A stretch of 37,041 nt of DNA from Flavobacteriaceae bacterium (GCA_023258055.1 JALRAI010000007.1:1-37041), one strand, 5' to 3'; shown: positions 1-11,268, counted from the stretch's first letter. Program-made: numbers and translations. Notes: generated by a model from the sequence alone, not told the origin.

Positions 1-1353
<1,353 letters not shown>

Positions 1354-1372
1354 CACGTCAAGTAGGCACAGG
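1354..1372. other. Probable chimeric junction between GC-rich and Bacteroidota-like DNA
   Basis: Hand-counted GC is 40/60 for 901-960 and 25/60 for 1681-1740. The VCBS/ASPIC frame can be read upstream of its listed ATG (1454) as ..RFSTHASFFDYDKDGDLDAYILNNS.. from about 1373, then loses meaning just before the encapsulin stop. Confidence 0.8.
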
Positions 1373-4186
1373 TTTTCAACCCATGCGAGTTTTTTTGACT
1401 ACGACAAGGACGGAGATCTGGATGCCTATATTTTAAACAACAGCAATATTCCGGTGAGCAGTCTCGGTTTTGCCCATCAACGCGATGTGCGTGCTCAAGA
1501 TTGGAATGTCCCAAAAATGTTTCGAGGAGTTGGGGATATGCTTTTGCGTAATGATAATGGCGTGTTTACTGATGTGAGCGAACAAGCAGGAATTTACGGA
1601 AGTTTAATTGGCTTTGGCCTTGGGGTTATGGTCAGCGATGTAAATCACGACAACTATCCGGACATCTATGTCTCTAATGATTTTTACGAACGGGACTACC
1701 TCTACATCAACAATCAAGACGGAACCTTTACCGAAGACATTAAAAATTGGACCTCACACCTGTGTCTTTCTGCCATGGGGGTGGATATGGCGGACATCAA
1801 TAACGATGGGCTCAATGATATTTTTATCACCGATATGCTGCCCGATGGAGACCAAAGAGTGAAATCTGTTATGGAATTTGAGGGCTACAATGTTTTTAAA
1901 CTCAAGCAAAGTAAAGATTTCTTTCAGCAGTATATTCAAAACACCCTTCAGCTCAATAATGGCAACGGAAGTTTTTCCGAGATTGCCTATTTCAGTGGGG
2001 TGTCAGCTACTGATTGGAGCTGGTCCGGGCTAATTTTTGATATGGATAATGACGGATATCGCGACATCTATGTGACTAATGGGATCAATCACGATCTTAC
2101 GGACTTAGATTTTGTCGATTTCTTTGCCAATGAAATCATTCAGGACATGGCCCTTACGGGTAAAAAAGAGGCCATAGATTCCATTATCAATAAAATGCCT
2201 GTTTATCCCCTACCCAACTACGCCTTTCACAATCAAAAGGACCTCACTTTTGACAATAAGGCCCAAGAATGGGGCCTCGGTGTCCCGAGTCTTTCCAATG
2301 GGGCAGCCTACGGAGACTTAGACAATGACGGTGACCTGGACTTAGTGGTAAATAATGTCAATATGCAGGCCTTTGTGTATCAAAACCACAGTAATGAAAT
2401 TGATCAAAACAACTATATCAAAATTCAACTCGAAGGCCCAATGCAAAATAAATTTGCCATTGGAAGCTCCATTAAGCTTTATGCTGGTCAAGAACTCATC
2501 GTCCAAGAACTACAACCCTCCAGAGGCTTTCAGTCCTCTATGGACTATGTCATGACTATTGGTCTTGGGGCAAAAAACCATATTGATTCACTTGAGGTCT
2601 TATGGCCCAACGATCAAAAAACCATTTTACGAGATATCGCTGTAAATCAAAAGCTCGAATTAAGACAAGACCAGGCAAATGCCGGTGAGTTCAAAGAGGC
2701 ACAAAAACAGAGCTCTACCCCCACCCTACTGAGCGCTGTGGATAATTCTTCTTTGATGGCGCACAAAGAAAACGCCTATAACGATTTTGATTATGAGGGG
2801 CTTCTGGGTAAGATGATCTCACAAGAAGGGCCTTGCATGGCGGTGGGTGACCTCAACGGGGATGGACATCAGGATGTGTTCTTAGGGGGTGCCAAAGGCC
2901 AAACTGGACAAGTCCTTATGCATTTTGGCGGGGGTACACTCAAACAAAAAACTCAAGAGGAATTAGCCAAGGATGCTGATTTTGAGGACACCGCTGCGGC
3001 CTTGGCCGATATTGACTCAGATGGAGACCTAGATCTACTGGTGGGTTCTGGAGGAAATCAAGTCGATGAAGCTGCTCGAGAATCCTTACGACTCTATCTG
3101 AACGACGGTCGTGGCAATTTTAGTAAATCACCCATAATCAGTTTAAGCAATATCAATAACATCTCGGCCATCGCGCCCTTTGATGTGGACGGTGATGGAG
3201 ACCTAGATCTTGTGGTTACTTCTCGAAGTATTGTTGGGGTTTATGGCATGCGCCCGAAGCAATTCTTTTTGGAGAATACTGGGGCAGGAAGTTTTGAAGA
3301 CCGTTCAAGCGATAAGGCCAAAGCCTTACAACTATCAGGAATGGTTATGGCAGCACAGTGGATTGAATTGGCCCAAGGCCCTGCCCTTGTGACCGTATCG
3401 GATTGGGGAGCGCCGCATATTTACCGATGGCAAAATGAGCAGTTTGAGCTTATGCCCAGTGATTTGGACCAGCGCACAGGCTGGTGGAATACCCTTACTG
3501 CAGCTGACATGGACGCAGATGGAGATACTGATTTAATCTTGGGTAATCAGGGGGGCAATATTCATTATAAGCCTTCCGACAAAGCCCCAATGCGTTTATG
3601 GGTTAATGACTTTGACAGCAATGGAACCTTTGAACAAATTATCTCACAAAATCTCGATGGCAGGGATATGCCTATCCACCAGAAAAAAGAGATGACGACT
3701 CAAATGGTTTCCTTAAAAAAACAAAATTTAAAAGCCTCTGAGTACGCCACAAAATCTATCCAAGAATTATTTAGCCCTGCGGTTCTGAATAATACCACGG
3801 TCTTGGAAGCCCGTTATGCCCACTCAGTGATTGCCTATAATCAAGGTGATGGTCGATTTACCTTTGAAGATTTGCCGCCACGCGCGCAACTTTCATGTAT
3901 CTGCGGAATCGCTTGTGTGGATCTCAATAAAGATGGGGCCCTAGACATCATTGCTGGGGGCAATAATCATGAGTTTCGACCTCAGTTTTCAAGACTCGAC
4001 TCTGATTTTGGCAGTGTACTGATTAATGATGGAGCCCAAAATTTTAAGTGGCAAAACTACAATGAGAGTGGATTTTATGTGCGTGATGAGATCAAACATA
4101 TCAAAACATTTGAGGATGCTGATGGCGGGGCCTATGTTTTTGTGGCTGTAAACAATCAAAAACCTTTGGTCTATAAACTCCCCTAA
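1373..4186 (+). CDS. VCBS/FG-GAP repeat, ASPIC/UnbV-type protein (5' truncated at the junction)
   Basis: Repeated DxDxDG-type motifs (DYDKDGDLDAYILNN, DVNHDNYPDIYVSNDFYERDYLYINNQDGTFTE, DMDNDGYRDIYVTNG, DLDNDGDLDLVVNN, DVDGDGDLDLVV) and an ASPIC/UnbV-like segment (LEVLWPNDQKTILRDIAVNQKLEL). The frame extends upstream of 1454 without a signal peptide. Confidence 0.88.
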   Translation, partial: FSTHASFFDYDKDGDLDAYILNNSNIPVSSLGFAHQRDVRAQDWNVPKMFRGVGDMLLRNDNGVFTDVSEQAGIYGSLIGFGLGVMVSDVNHDNYPDIYVSNDFYERDYLYINNQDGTFTEDIKNWTSHLCLSAMGVDMADINNDGLNDIFITDMLPDGDQRVKSVMEFEGYNVFKLKQSKDFFQQYIQNTLQLNNGNGSFSEIAYFSGVSATDWSWSGLIFDMDNDGYRDIYVTNGINHDLTDLDFVDFFANEIIQDMALTGKKEAIDSIINKMPVYPLPNYAFHNQKDLTFDNKAQEWGLGVPSLSNGAAYGDLDNDGDLDLVVNNVNMQAFVYQNHSNEIDQNNYIKIQLEGPMQNKFAIGSSIKLYAGQELIVQELQPSRGFQSSMDYVMTIGLGAKNHIDSLEVLWPNDQKTILRDIAVNQKLELRQDQANAGEFKEAQKQSSTPTLLSAVDNSSLMAHKENAYNDFDYEGLLGKMISQEGPCMAVGDLNGDGHQDVFLGGAKGQTGQVLMHFGGGTLKQKTQEELAKDADFEDTAAALADIDSDGDLDLLVGSGGNQVDEAARESLRLYLNDGRGNFSKSPIISLSNINNISAIAPFDVDGDGDLDLVVTSRSIVGVYGMRPKQFFLENTGAGSFEDRSSDKAKALQLSGMVMAAQWIELAQGPALVTVSDWGAPHIYRWQNEQFELMPSDLDQRTGWWNTLTAADMDADGDTDLILGNQGGNIHYKPSDKAPMRLWVNDFDSNGTFEQIISQNLDGRDMPIHQKKEMTTQMVSLKKQNLKASEYATKSIQELFSPAVLNNTTVLEARYAHSVIAYNQGDGRFTFEDLPPRAQLSCICGIACVDLNKDGALDIIAGGNNHEFRPQFSRLDSDFGSVLINDGAQNFKWQNYNESGFYVRDEIKHIKTFEDADGGAYVFVAVNNQKPLVYKLP

Positions 4187-4199
4187 ACTGAATCGATTC

Positions 4200-7100
4200 A
4201 TGAGCAGGACCTTCTGGACATATTTAACTATTTGGATGCTTCTTTTTGGGTTGGCAGGCTGTAATAAGAAGGCCACTCCCCTCTTTGTTACGCCCGAGGC
4301 AGAGCAAAGTGGTTTAAAATTCCAGAATACCCTAAATCCTACGGATAGCCTAAATATTTTGGATTATCTCTATTATTATAACGGGGGCGGTGCAGCAATG
4401 GGTGATCTTAATAACGACGGCCTCCCAGACTTATATTTTACCGCTAATCAAGGCCCTAATGCCCTTTATATCAATAAAGGGGACATGACTTTTGAGGATA
4501 TTACAGTATCGGCAGGAGTCTCAGGCCAAAGCGACTGGCAAACAGGTTGCATTATTTTTGACGCAAACAGTGATGGCCTCTTAGATATTTACATCAGTGC
4601 CGTGGTGGGTATTAATGGTTTTCAGGGGCACAATGAACTTTATATCAATAATGGCGATTTAACCTTTACCGAGTCGGCAGCCCTGTATGGTCTGGATTAT
4701 GAGGATTTTGGGACCATGTCCGCCGTGCTGGACTATGATTTAGACGGTGATCTCGATCTGTATTTGCTGAATCATGCTGTTCATACTCAAGAGTCTTTTG
4801 GGCGGGTTGACTTGCGCTATACCCGCAACCCCAAAACAGGAGACCGCCTGTTGCGCAATGATGGCGGGGTCTTTACCGACGTGAGTGAACAGGCTGGGAT
4901 TTTAGGGGGTGTTAATGCCTATGGTCTTGGGGTCAGTGTTGCTGACTTTGATAAAGATGGTTGGCCAGATATCTATGTGGGCAATGACTTCCACGAAGAC
5001 GACTACTATTACCACAACAATCAGGATGGGACTTTTACCGAAAAACTGCGCTCGGCCTTTAGCCATATTTCTCGTTTTTCTATGGGTAATGATGTAGCGG
5101 ATATCAACAATGATGGTTGGCCAGATTTAATTTCACTCGATATGCTGCCACAGACAGAGGCGCTACTGAAGACCAGCGAAGGTGATGACCCAGTACAAAC
5201 TTTAAAACTGCGCACCGAGGGCTATGGTTATCACTATCAATACAGCCGCAATATGCTCTTTATCAATCAAAAAGGGCGAAATTTTAGCGAAACTGCTCTT
5301 TATAGTGGAGTGGCGGCTACGGACTGGAGTTGGAGTGCCTTATTCGGGGATTACGACTTAGATGGTCATCTAGATTTATTTATCTCAAATGGCATTATTC
5401 GACGCCCTAACAACCTGGACTACATTAAATTTATCTCTAATCAAGAAATCCACAAGCAAATTAATGACAGTCGTTTGGTGGATCAATCGGCCATAGAAAT
5501 GATGCCTTCTGGGGCTGCTGTAAATTTCTTTTATCAGGGCCAAGAAGGGATAAAATTCAAAGATGTCAGTGCCCTGTGGGGCAGTACCAAGCTGAGCCTC
5601 TCTGGAGCTGCGGTGGTAGGAGATTTAGACCGTGATGGAGATTTGGATTTAGTCACCAACAACACTGGAGCCACTGTGGGCTTATACGTTAATCAAAGTA
5701 TTTCCTTAGACTCTGGTTCCGGCACTAATACCGGGCTTAGTGTATCCTTAGAGTATACGCAGGGAAATCACTACGGTATCGGTACCAAAGCCTATTTATA
5801 CACCACACAGGGGATGCAATACAGAGAGCTCTACAGCGTACGAGGCTTCCAGTCCTGTTCGGAGCCCTTACTTCATTTTGCCTTACCTAAAAATCAAAGC
5901 ATTACCGGTTTAGAATTGATTTGGCCTAATGGACAAAGGCAGTGGATCAGTGAAGGCTTATCTCCAGGATTCAGGTCCATAAAATACAGCAAAGACTCCC
6001 CCTTGAATGAAAGCCAAAAACAGCCTCTTGAGCGCACAAAATTACTTGAGCAAAACAAAGCCGCTCAAGGGCCAAAATTCAGATTTATTAAACAACCCGG
6101 GGCCTTAGGCCTGGATTTCACCCATCGAGAAGATGATTTCACTGATTTCAACGCCCAAAAACTTGCCCCTTACCAAGTCTCGGATTTTGGGCCGGCATAC
6201 TTGAGTTATGATTTTAATCAAGATGGCCGCAAAGATGTCTTGATCAGTGGGGGTAAAAATCAAGCGACCCGATTGTTTTTGGCCAAGGAAAGGGGATTTG
6301 AACCCAGCCCAGGATTCGGACCAGCTTCAGATAGCCTTCAAGAATTTGTCGATGCGACCATATATCAGCTCAATGACCAACCTCAGCTTGTGATGGCCGC
6401 TGCGGGTAATTCTGTGCGGCCATCTGCCTCTGTTTTTGAAAATAAATCTTGGGCAGTGCGCACTCTTCAGCAGAGGGCACCAAATATCAATGCAGAAACT
6501 CTAGAAGGTACTCTAGCCAATACACATGTCGTGCGGAGCCACGGAGACTTGCTCTTTATCGGCAACTTTTCAGCGCCTCAGGATTTTGGGGGCCATGTCC
6601 CCTCCTACATCTTCCGTGGCGACAAAAAAATAGAGACTTTCGAAAATTTAGGGATGGTTACCGATGCCCTTTGGCTAGATTTTAACCAAGATTCGCTCAT
6701 GGATTTGGTGGTCATCGGACACTGGATGAACCCCAAGCTTTTTATTCAAACAGCAAATGGATTTAAGGAAAATACCGATGCCTTTCCTCAGTTAAATGGA
6801 CTTTGGCAAAGCCTTGTCGCCCATGATATCGATCAAGATGGAGACCTAGACATACTCGTGGGTAATTGGGGGCTAAACAGCAAGTTTAAGGCCTCAAAAA
6901 ACCACCCGATGAAGTTATGGTACCATGATTTTGATGATAATGGCGCGAGCGAAACTTTACTGACCACCTATCATCAGGGCAAAGATTATCCCCTATTGGG
7001 TCTGGATGACTTAGCAGCTCAAATGGTAGTTCTGCGTAAACATTACACAGAGTACAAAGCCTTTGCCGATCAACCCATAACTGAAATTCGGGGTATTGAT

Positions 7101-7490
7101 TTAAACCAAGCCCAGGTATTACAGGTAGACGAGTTGGCCAGCGGCTATTTTGAATTTAACAACGGAACATACCGTTTTGTGCCCTTTGACGAGCAGCTGC
7201 AGCAAAGTCCCATAAATACTTTTTTGGTGGCTGATTTTGATGGCGATAATCATTCAGAAATCCTCGTCGGAGGAAATTATTTCGGGGTAATTCCTTTTCA
7301 CGGGCGCTTTGATTCCTTTTCGGGGGGGCTTATTGACCACACAGGAAAAGTCCATGCCACAGCTGATTTAGGACTCGACTTTTGGAATAAATCGGTGCGC
7401 CACCTAGACAACATTTTAATAAACAACCAATCCTATCTAATTGTAATTTATAACAATGAAACCACTGAAATCTACCGTATTGAATTTTAA
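4200..7490 (+). CDS. VCBS/FG-GAP repeat, ASPIC/UnbV-type lipoprotein
   Basis: N-terminal lipobox (LLFGLAGCNKK), many DxDxDG repeats, ASPIC-like GLELIWPNGQRQWI. Same domain plan as the preceding gene. Confidence 0.9.
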   Translation: MSRTFWTYLTIWMLLFGLAGCNKKATPLFVTPEAEQSGLKFQNTLNPTDSLNILDYLYYYNGGGAAMGDLNNDGLPDLYFTANQGPNALYINKGDMTFEDITVSAGVSGQSDWQTGCIIFDANSDGLLDIYISAVVGINGFQGHNELYINNGDLTFTESAALYGLDYEDFGTMSAVLDYDLDGDLDLYLLNHAVHTQESFGRVDLRYTRNPKTGDRLLRNDGGVFTDVSEQAGILGGVNAYGLGVSVADFDKDGWPDIYVGNDFHEDDYYYHNNQDGTFTEKLRSAFSHISRFSMGNDVADINNDGWPDLISLDMLPQTEALLKTSEGDDPVQTLKLRTEGYGYHYQYSRNMLFINQKGRNFSETALYSGVAATDWSWSALFGDYDLDGHLDLFISNGIIRRPNNLDYIKFISNQEIHKQINDSRLVDQSAIEMMPSGAAVNFFYQGQEGIKFKDVSALWGSTKLSLSGAAVVGDLDRDGDLDLVTNNTGATVGLYVNQSISLDSGSGTNTGLSVSLEYTQGNHYGIGTKAYLYTTQGMQYRELYSVRGFQSCSEPLLHFALPKNQSITGLELIWPNGQRQWISEGLSPGFRSIKYSKDSPLNESQKQPLERTKLLEQNKAAQGPKFRFIKQPGALGLDFTHREDDFTDFNAQKLAPYQVSDFGPAYLSYDFNQDGRKDVLISGGKNQATRLFLAKERGFEPSPGFGPASDSLQEFVDATIYQLNDQPQLVMAAAGNSVRPSASVFENKSWAVRTLQQRAPNINAETLEGTLANTHVVRSHGDLLFIGNFSAPQDFGGHVPSYIFRGDKKIETFENLGMVTDALWLDFNQDSLMDLVVIGHWMNPKLFIQTANGFKENTDAFPQLNGLWQSLVAHDIDQDGDLDILVGNWGLNSKFKASKNHPMKLWYHDFDDNGASETLLTTYHQGKDYPLLGLDDLAAQMVVLRKHYTEYKAFADQPITEIRGIDLNQAQVLQVDELASGYFEFNNGTYRFVPFDEQLQQSPINTFLVADFDGDNHSEILVGGNYFGVIPFHGRFDSFSGGLIDHTGKVHATADLGLDFWNKSVRHLDNILINNQSYLIVIYNNETTEIYRIEF

Positions 7491-8799
7491 ACAATTAAGT
7501 TTAATTACTGCCATTTTTACTCTGGTGAGTTGTGCTCCTGACAAACCCATTGTCTTGGGATCGTCTGATTTCCAGAACAGTGTAGACAAGGTCACCAGCA
7601 TAATGGTACACGACATTTTTTCTCCGCCAGTGGCCAGTCGCATCTATGCCTATCCTAATATTGCAGCCTATGAAATTTTAGCGCAATCAGATCCAAAGAT
7701 GAGTTCGCTGACTCAATCCATAAAACATCTAAAACCCATACCACAGGCCAAAGACAGCACGCTTAATCTTGAGCTCGCGGCATTAATTGCCCATATGGAA
7801 CTGAGCAAATCTCTCGTGTTTTCTGAAGAGCAAATGCAGCAATATCAAGACAGCCTGTACGGCATTTGGTCAAAACAAAACAAGGCCGAATTCACCAAGG
7901 CCAAAGATTATGGATTAACTGTAGCAGGGCACATAAAACTATGGATGAACGGGGATCAGTACAATCAGACCCGTACCATGCCAAAGTTTACGGTAATTAC
8001 GGAGGATCCCTCACGCTGGCAACCTACTCCTCCGGCCTATATGGATGGAATTGAGCCGCATTGGAATAAAATTAGACCCTTTATCCTGGATTCAGCAAGT
8101 CAATTTAAACCCATCCCCCCACCTGCCTTTTCTCTAGAAAAAAACAGTGCCTTTTACCGTGAGCTTATGGAAGTTTATGACACGAGTAAGCGCATTGAAG
8201 CCGAAGGGGATAGCTCAGATGAAATTCAGATGGCCCAGTTTTGGGATTGTAACCCCTATGTCTCAGTAACGCGAGGGCATCTTATGTTTGCCACCAAAAA
8301 AATCACACCGGGGGCGCATTGGATCGGCATCACCAAAATCGCTTGTAACCAAACAGGGCTAGACTTTAAGCAAACCATTTCTGCTTACACCCATACCTCG
8401 ATGGCCATATTTGACGCCTTTATCAGCTGTTGGGACGAAAAATACCGCAGTAATCTCATACGGCCAGAGACGCTCATAAATCAGTATGTGGATGAGAATT
8501 GGAAACCCGTTTTGCAAACGCCACCTTTCCCAGAATACACTTCGGGACATTCAGTAGTCTCTGGTGCTGCATCCACAGTTTTGACCAAAATCTTTGGGCC
8601 AGAATTTGCCTTTGACGATGATACAGAAGTACCTTATGGATTGCCCATCCGTTCATTTAAATCTTTTGAACTGGCCGCAAAAGAAGCAGCTCTTTCGAGA
8701 ATGTACGGCGGAATCCACTATCGCGCCGCTATTGAGGTCGGATTAGACCAAGGGATATCTGTGGGCAATCTCGTGGTTCAATCGCTTTTTTCAGAGTAG
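7456..8799 (+). CDS. Vanadium-dependent haloperoxidase / PAP2-like phosphatase family lipoprotein
   Basis: Lipobox (FTLVSCAPDKP); motifs NLIRPETLINQ, PEYTSGHSVVSGAAS and SRMYGGIHYRAAIEVG typical of the vanadate/phosphate site. Overlaps the upstream gene end by 35 bp. Confidence 0.82.
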   Translation: MKPLKSTVLNFKQLSLITAIFTLVSCAPDKPIVLGSSDFQNSVDKVTSIMVHDIFSPPVASRIYAYPNIAAYEILAQSDPKMSSLTQSIKHLKPIPQAKDSTLNLELAALIAHMELSKSLVFSEEQMQQYQDSLYGIWSKQNKAEFTKAKDYGLTVAGHIKLWMNGDQYNQTRTMPKFTVITEDPSRWQPTPPAYMDGIEPHWNKIRPFILDSASQFKPIPPPAFSLEKNSAFYRELMEVYDTSKRIEAEGDSSDEIQMAQFWDCNPYVSVTRGHLMFATKKITPGAHWIGITKIACNQTGLDFKQTISAYTHTSMAIFDAFISCWDEKYRSNLIRPETLINQYVDENWKPVLQTPPFPEYTSGHSVVSGAASTVLTKIFGPEFAFDDDTEVPYGLPIRSFKSFELAAKEAALSRMYGGIHYRAAIEVGLDQGISVGNLVVQSLFSE

Positions 8800-8830
8800 C
8801 ATTAAAGTAGCAATAAATAAAATCACCCCT

Positions 8831-9748
8831 ATGATTAAAACTAAAAAACAAAAGTTCATTTATCTCGGTCTTATTGCCATCGCCCTTATTTTATTGAGCT
8901 ATCTTTTTGTTTTTCCTTATCATTACAAGGTCAGTTTTAACACTAAACAACCTCCAGGGGTAGTTTTTAGTCATTTACGGGCTTGGCCGGAATTTAGCTT
9001 TCGCGATTCCGTAGCGGTGGTGAATGAAGATTTTGCCTTTTATCATGAGCTCATTCAAAATGTACAAGGCCCTGATGGGGTACTTACAGTGCATTGGTCG
9101 ATTACCCGGGAAACAGACAGCATAACCCGTGTCCAGGGGCGATTTTCGGCCAGCGAAGAGGCCTTGAGTCAAAAATTGCGATTACTTTTTGGTCAAAGTT
9201 ATGTCCCTCACACCAGTATTGGACTAACCCAATCCCTGGCTGAAGGACTGATCGAAAAAAGCAAAAACTTTAAGGTTCATAGTATCAGTGATACCGTTAC
9301 AGAGCCAGTTTTCTGTGCTTATATTCCTGTGAAAACCAAGGAAGCCACAAAGGCACAGGGCATGCTGCGCCAAATCAGCAGAGTTATGACCTATATCAAG
9401 GAAAATGACATTGAGTTAAAAGGAGATCCGTTTATTAGCGTGACTCACTGGGACCCGATAACCCAAGATTTAAATTTTGATTTTTGTTTTCCTATTGATT
9501 CAGTGTCTGCGAGACCTGAAGATCCCGAAGTGCGTTTTAAAACCCTAAAATCAGAGCGTTACCTCAAAGCCATTTTTAATGGCAATTATCGGATTTCACA
9601 ACAAGGTTGGTATAGTCTTTTTGATTACGCCCAGCGCAACAACATCGCTTTAGGCTCAGAAATTATTGAGATTTACCGCAATGACCCCCATGAAGGTGGG
9701 GATAGCATGCAGTGGGTGGCCGAACTCTTGATCCCGATTTTGGATTAA
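8831..9748 (+). CDS. Membrane-anchored SRPBCC-like protein with C-terminal GyrI-like/effector-binding-type region
   Basis: N-terminal TM helix (FIYLGLIAIALILLSYLFVF), SRPBCC-like segment (PPGVVFSHLRAWPEFSFRDS), C-terminal GyrI-like segment (KAIFNGNYRISQQGWYSLFDYAQRNNI...EIIEIYRNDP). Confidence 0.6.
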   Translation: MIKTKKQKFIYLGLIAIALILLSYLFVFPYHYKVSFNTKQPPGVVFSHLRAWPEFSFRDSVAVVNEDFAFYHELIQNVQGPDGVLTVHWSITRETDSITRVQGRFSASEEALSQKLRLLFGQSYVPHTSIGLTQSLAEGLIEKSKNFKVHSISDTVTEPVFCAYIPVKTKEATKAQGMLRQISRVMTYIKENDIELKGDPFISVTHWDPITQDLNFDFCFPIDSVSARPEDPEVRFKTLKSERYLKAIFNGNYRISQQGWYSLFDYAQRNNIALGSEIIEIYRNDPHEGGDSMQWVAELLIPILD

Positions 9749-9782
9749 TCCTACATTACTCACAGGGGCCCTAAACAGGCGT

Positions 9783-9796
9783 CGAAAACGATTTCG
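9783..9796. promoter_or_regulatory. Candidate LacI-family operator (CGAAAACGATTTCG)
   Basis: 14-nt palindrome with central CG and one mismatched base pair, in the intergenic region upstream of the sugar transporter/kinase operon. Confidence 0.45.
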
Positions 9797-9948
9797 GCAC
9801 TCATTCCGTTATATCCCGTGACGAAACCTCAAGTTTTTGATATTTTTTGTGCATCTTGAATAGGTCATTGGGATGAACCAGGCAAGGCTTATGGAGTTCC
9901 CCTCCACATTGAAAATCAGACCATGACCAAACGACCAAACTAAAGACC

Positions 9949-11250
9949 ATGACCAAAAAACCTAAACTTTCGTTCTGGGACATCTGGAATATGAATGTCG
10001 GATTCTTAGGAATTCAATTCAGCTTTGGATTGCAACAAACTGCAATCAATCCCATTTTTTCATTTTTAGGAGCGCTGCCCGAGGAACTGCCTATTTTAAA
10101 TCTAGCCGGACCCGTTACTGGGCTATTGGTACAACCCATAATTGGCGCGCTTTCGGACAAAACTTGGTCTCCAAAATGGGGGCGACGCAAACCCTACTTC
10201 CTCATTGGTGCCCTGATCGGTAGTCTTTGTCTTTTTGCCTTTCCTTACAGCCCCAGTCTATGGTTTGCTGTAGGATTGCTTTGGATTCTCGATGTGGGGA
10301 ACAATATGGCCATGGAACCCTACCGCGCCTTTGTGGGCGATAAGTTACCCGAAAAGCAGCTGAGCTTGGGTTATCAAATGCAGAGTCTTTTTGTCGGGGC
10401 GGGTATCGTACTGGCTAATGCGTCAATTTTTATTTTTCAGGATTGGTTTGCCGATCCAGCAGCAGGCACTAGCGATGGAATCCCGACTTGGCTTTATTAC
10501 TCATTTTTCCTCGGGGCTATTCTCTCGGTGGTCACCATACTGTGGTCGGTTTTAAAAACACCCGAAATCCCTCCTTCTGAGCAGGAACTAAAAGCAATAG
10601 AAGCCGAACGCAGAGAACCATTTTTTAAACGCCTACAAACCCCTTTTAACGAAATCGTAGCGGCAGTAAAACTCATGCCAAAATTTATGTGGCAACTCTC
10701 TGGGGTCTATCTTTTTCAATGGTATGCACTTTTTATTTACTGGCAATACATAGCGCCATTATTTCAAGAATCTATGGGATATGACGGAGCACAAGCTCTA
10801 GGCCAAGCCGCTAAAATGAGTACAACCTATAACATTACCACTATGCTTGTGGCCTTATTACTGGTTCCTATAACTATGCGCTTTGGTGGAAAGAAAACCT
10901 ATGCTGGGAGTTTGTTCGGTACAGGTGCTGCGCTCTTGGCCATTCCATTTATTACCGACCCTGTAATGGTACTTTTCCCGATGATATTATTCGGTATCGG
11001 ATGGGCGGCTATGATGGGGATACCCTACAGCATGGTGTCAAAAATTGTCCCACAAGACCGGCGCGGTGTTTATATGGGTATTTTAAACATGATGATTGTC
11101 ATTCCTATGGGTATAGAGACCTTAACCTTCGGTCCTATCATGAAAAATCTATTGGGTGGAAGTGCCACAAACGCCATCCTTTTTGGGGGTGTTTTCTTTA
11201 TTATTGCCGCCGTTTTGGCCCTGAGGCTAAAGCCTAGAGCGAGCCGATAA
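9949..11250 (+). CDS. MFS transporter, SLC45-like (sucrose/maltose-type)
   Basis: Multi-TM protein with GLQQTAINPIFSFLGA, GPVTGLLVQPIIGALSDKTWSPKWGRRKPYFLIGALIGS and DVGNNMAMEPYRAFVGDKLP. Confidence 0.82.
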   Translation: MTKKPKLSFWDIWNMNVGFLGIQFSFGLQQTAINPIFSFLGALPEELPILNLAGPVTGLLVQPIIGALSDKTWSPKWGRRKPYFLIGALIGSLCLFAFPYSPSLWFAVGLLWILDVGNNMAMEPYRAFVGDKLPEKQLSLGYQMQSLFVGAGIVLANASIFIFQDWFADPAAGTSDGIPTWLYYSFFLGAILSVVTILWSVLKTPEIPPSEQELKAIEAERREPFFKRLQTPFNEIVAAVKLMPKFMWQLSGVYLFQWYALFIYWQYIAPLFQESMGYDGAQALGQAAKMSTTYNITTMLVALLLVPITMRFGGKKTYAGSLFGTGAALLAIPFITDPVMVLFPMILFGIGWAAMMGIPYSMVSKIVPQDRRGVYMGILNMMIVIPMGIETLTFGPIMKNLLGGSATNAILFGGVFFIIAAVLALRLKPRASR

Positions 11251-11268
11251 ATTAAATTATTTCATTTG

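Noticed and set aside
2355-3392. Short ORFs inside the VCBS gene (2355-2555, 3210-3392 and similar)
   Set aside because: Shadow frames of strongly supported coding sequence without recognisable domains.
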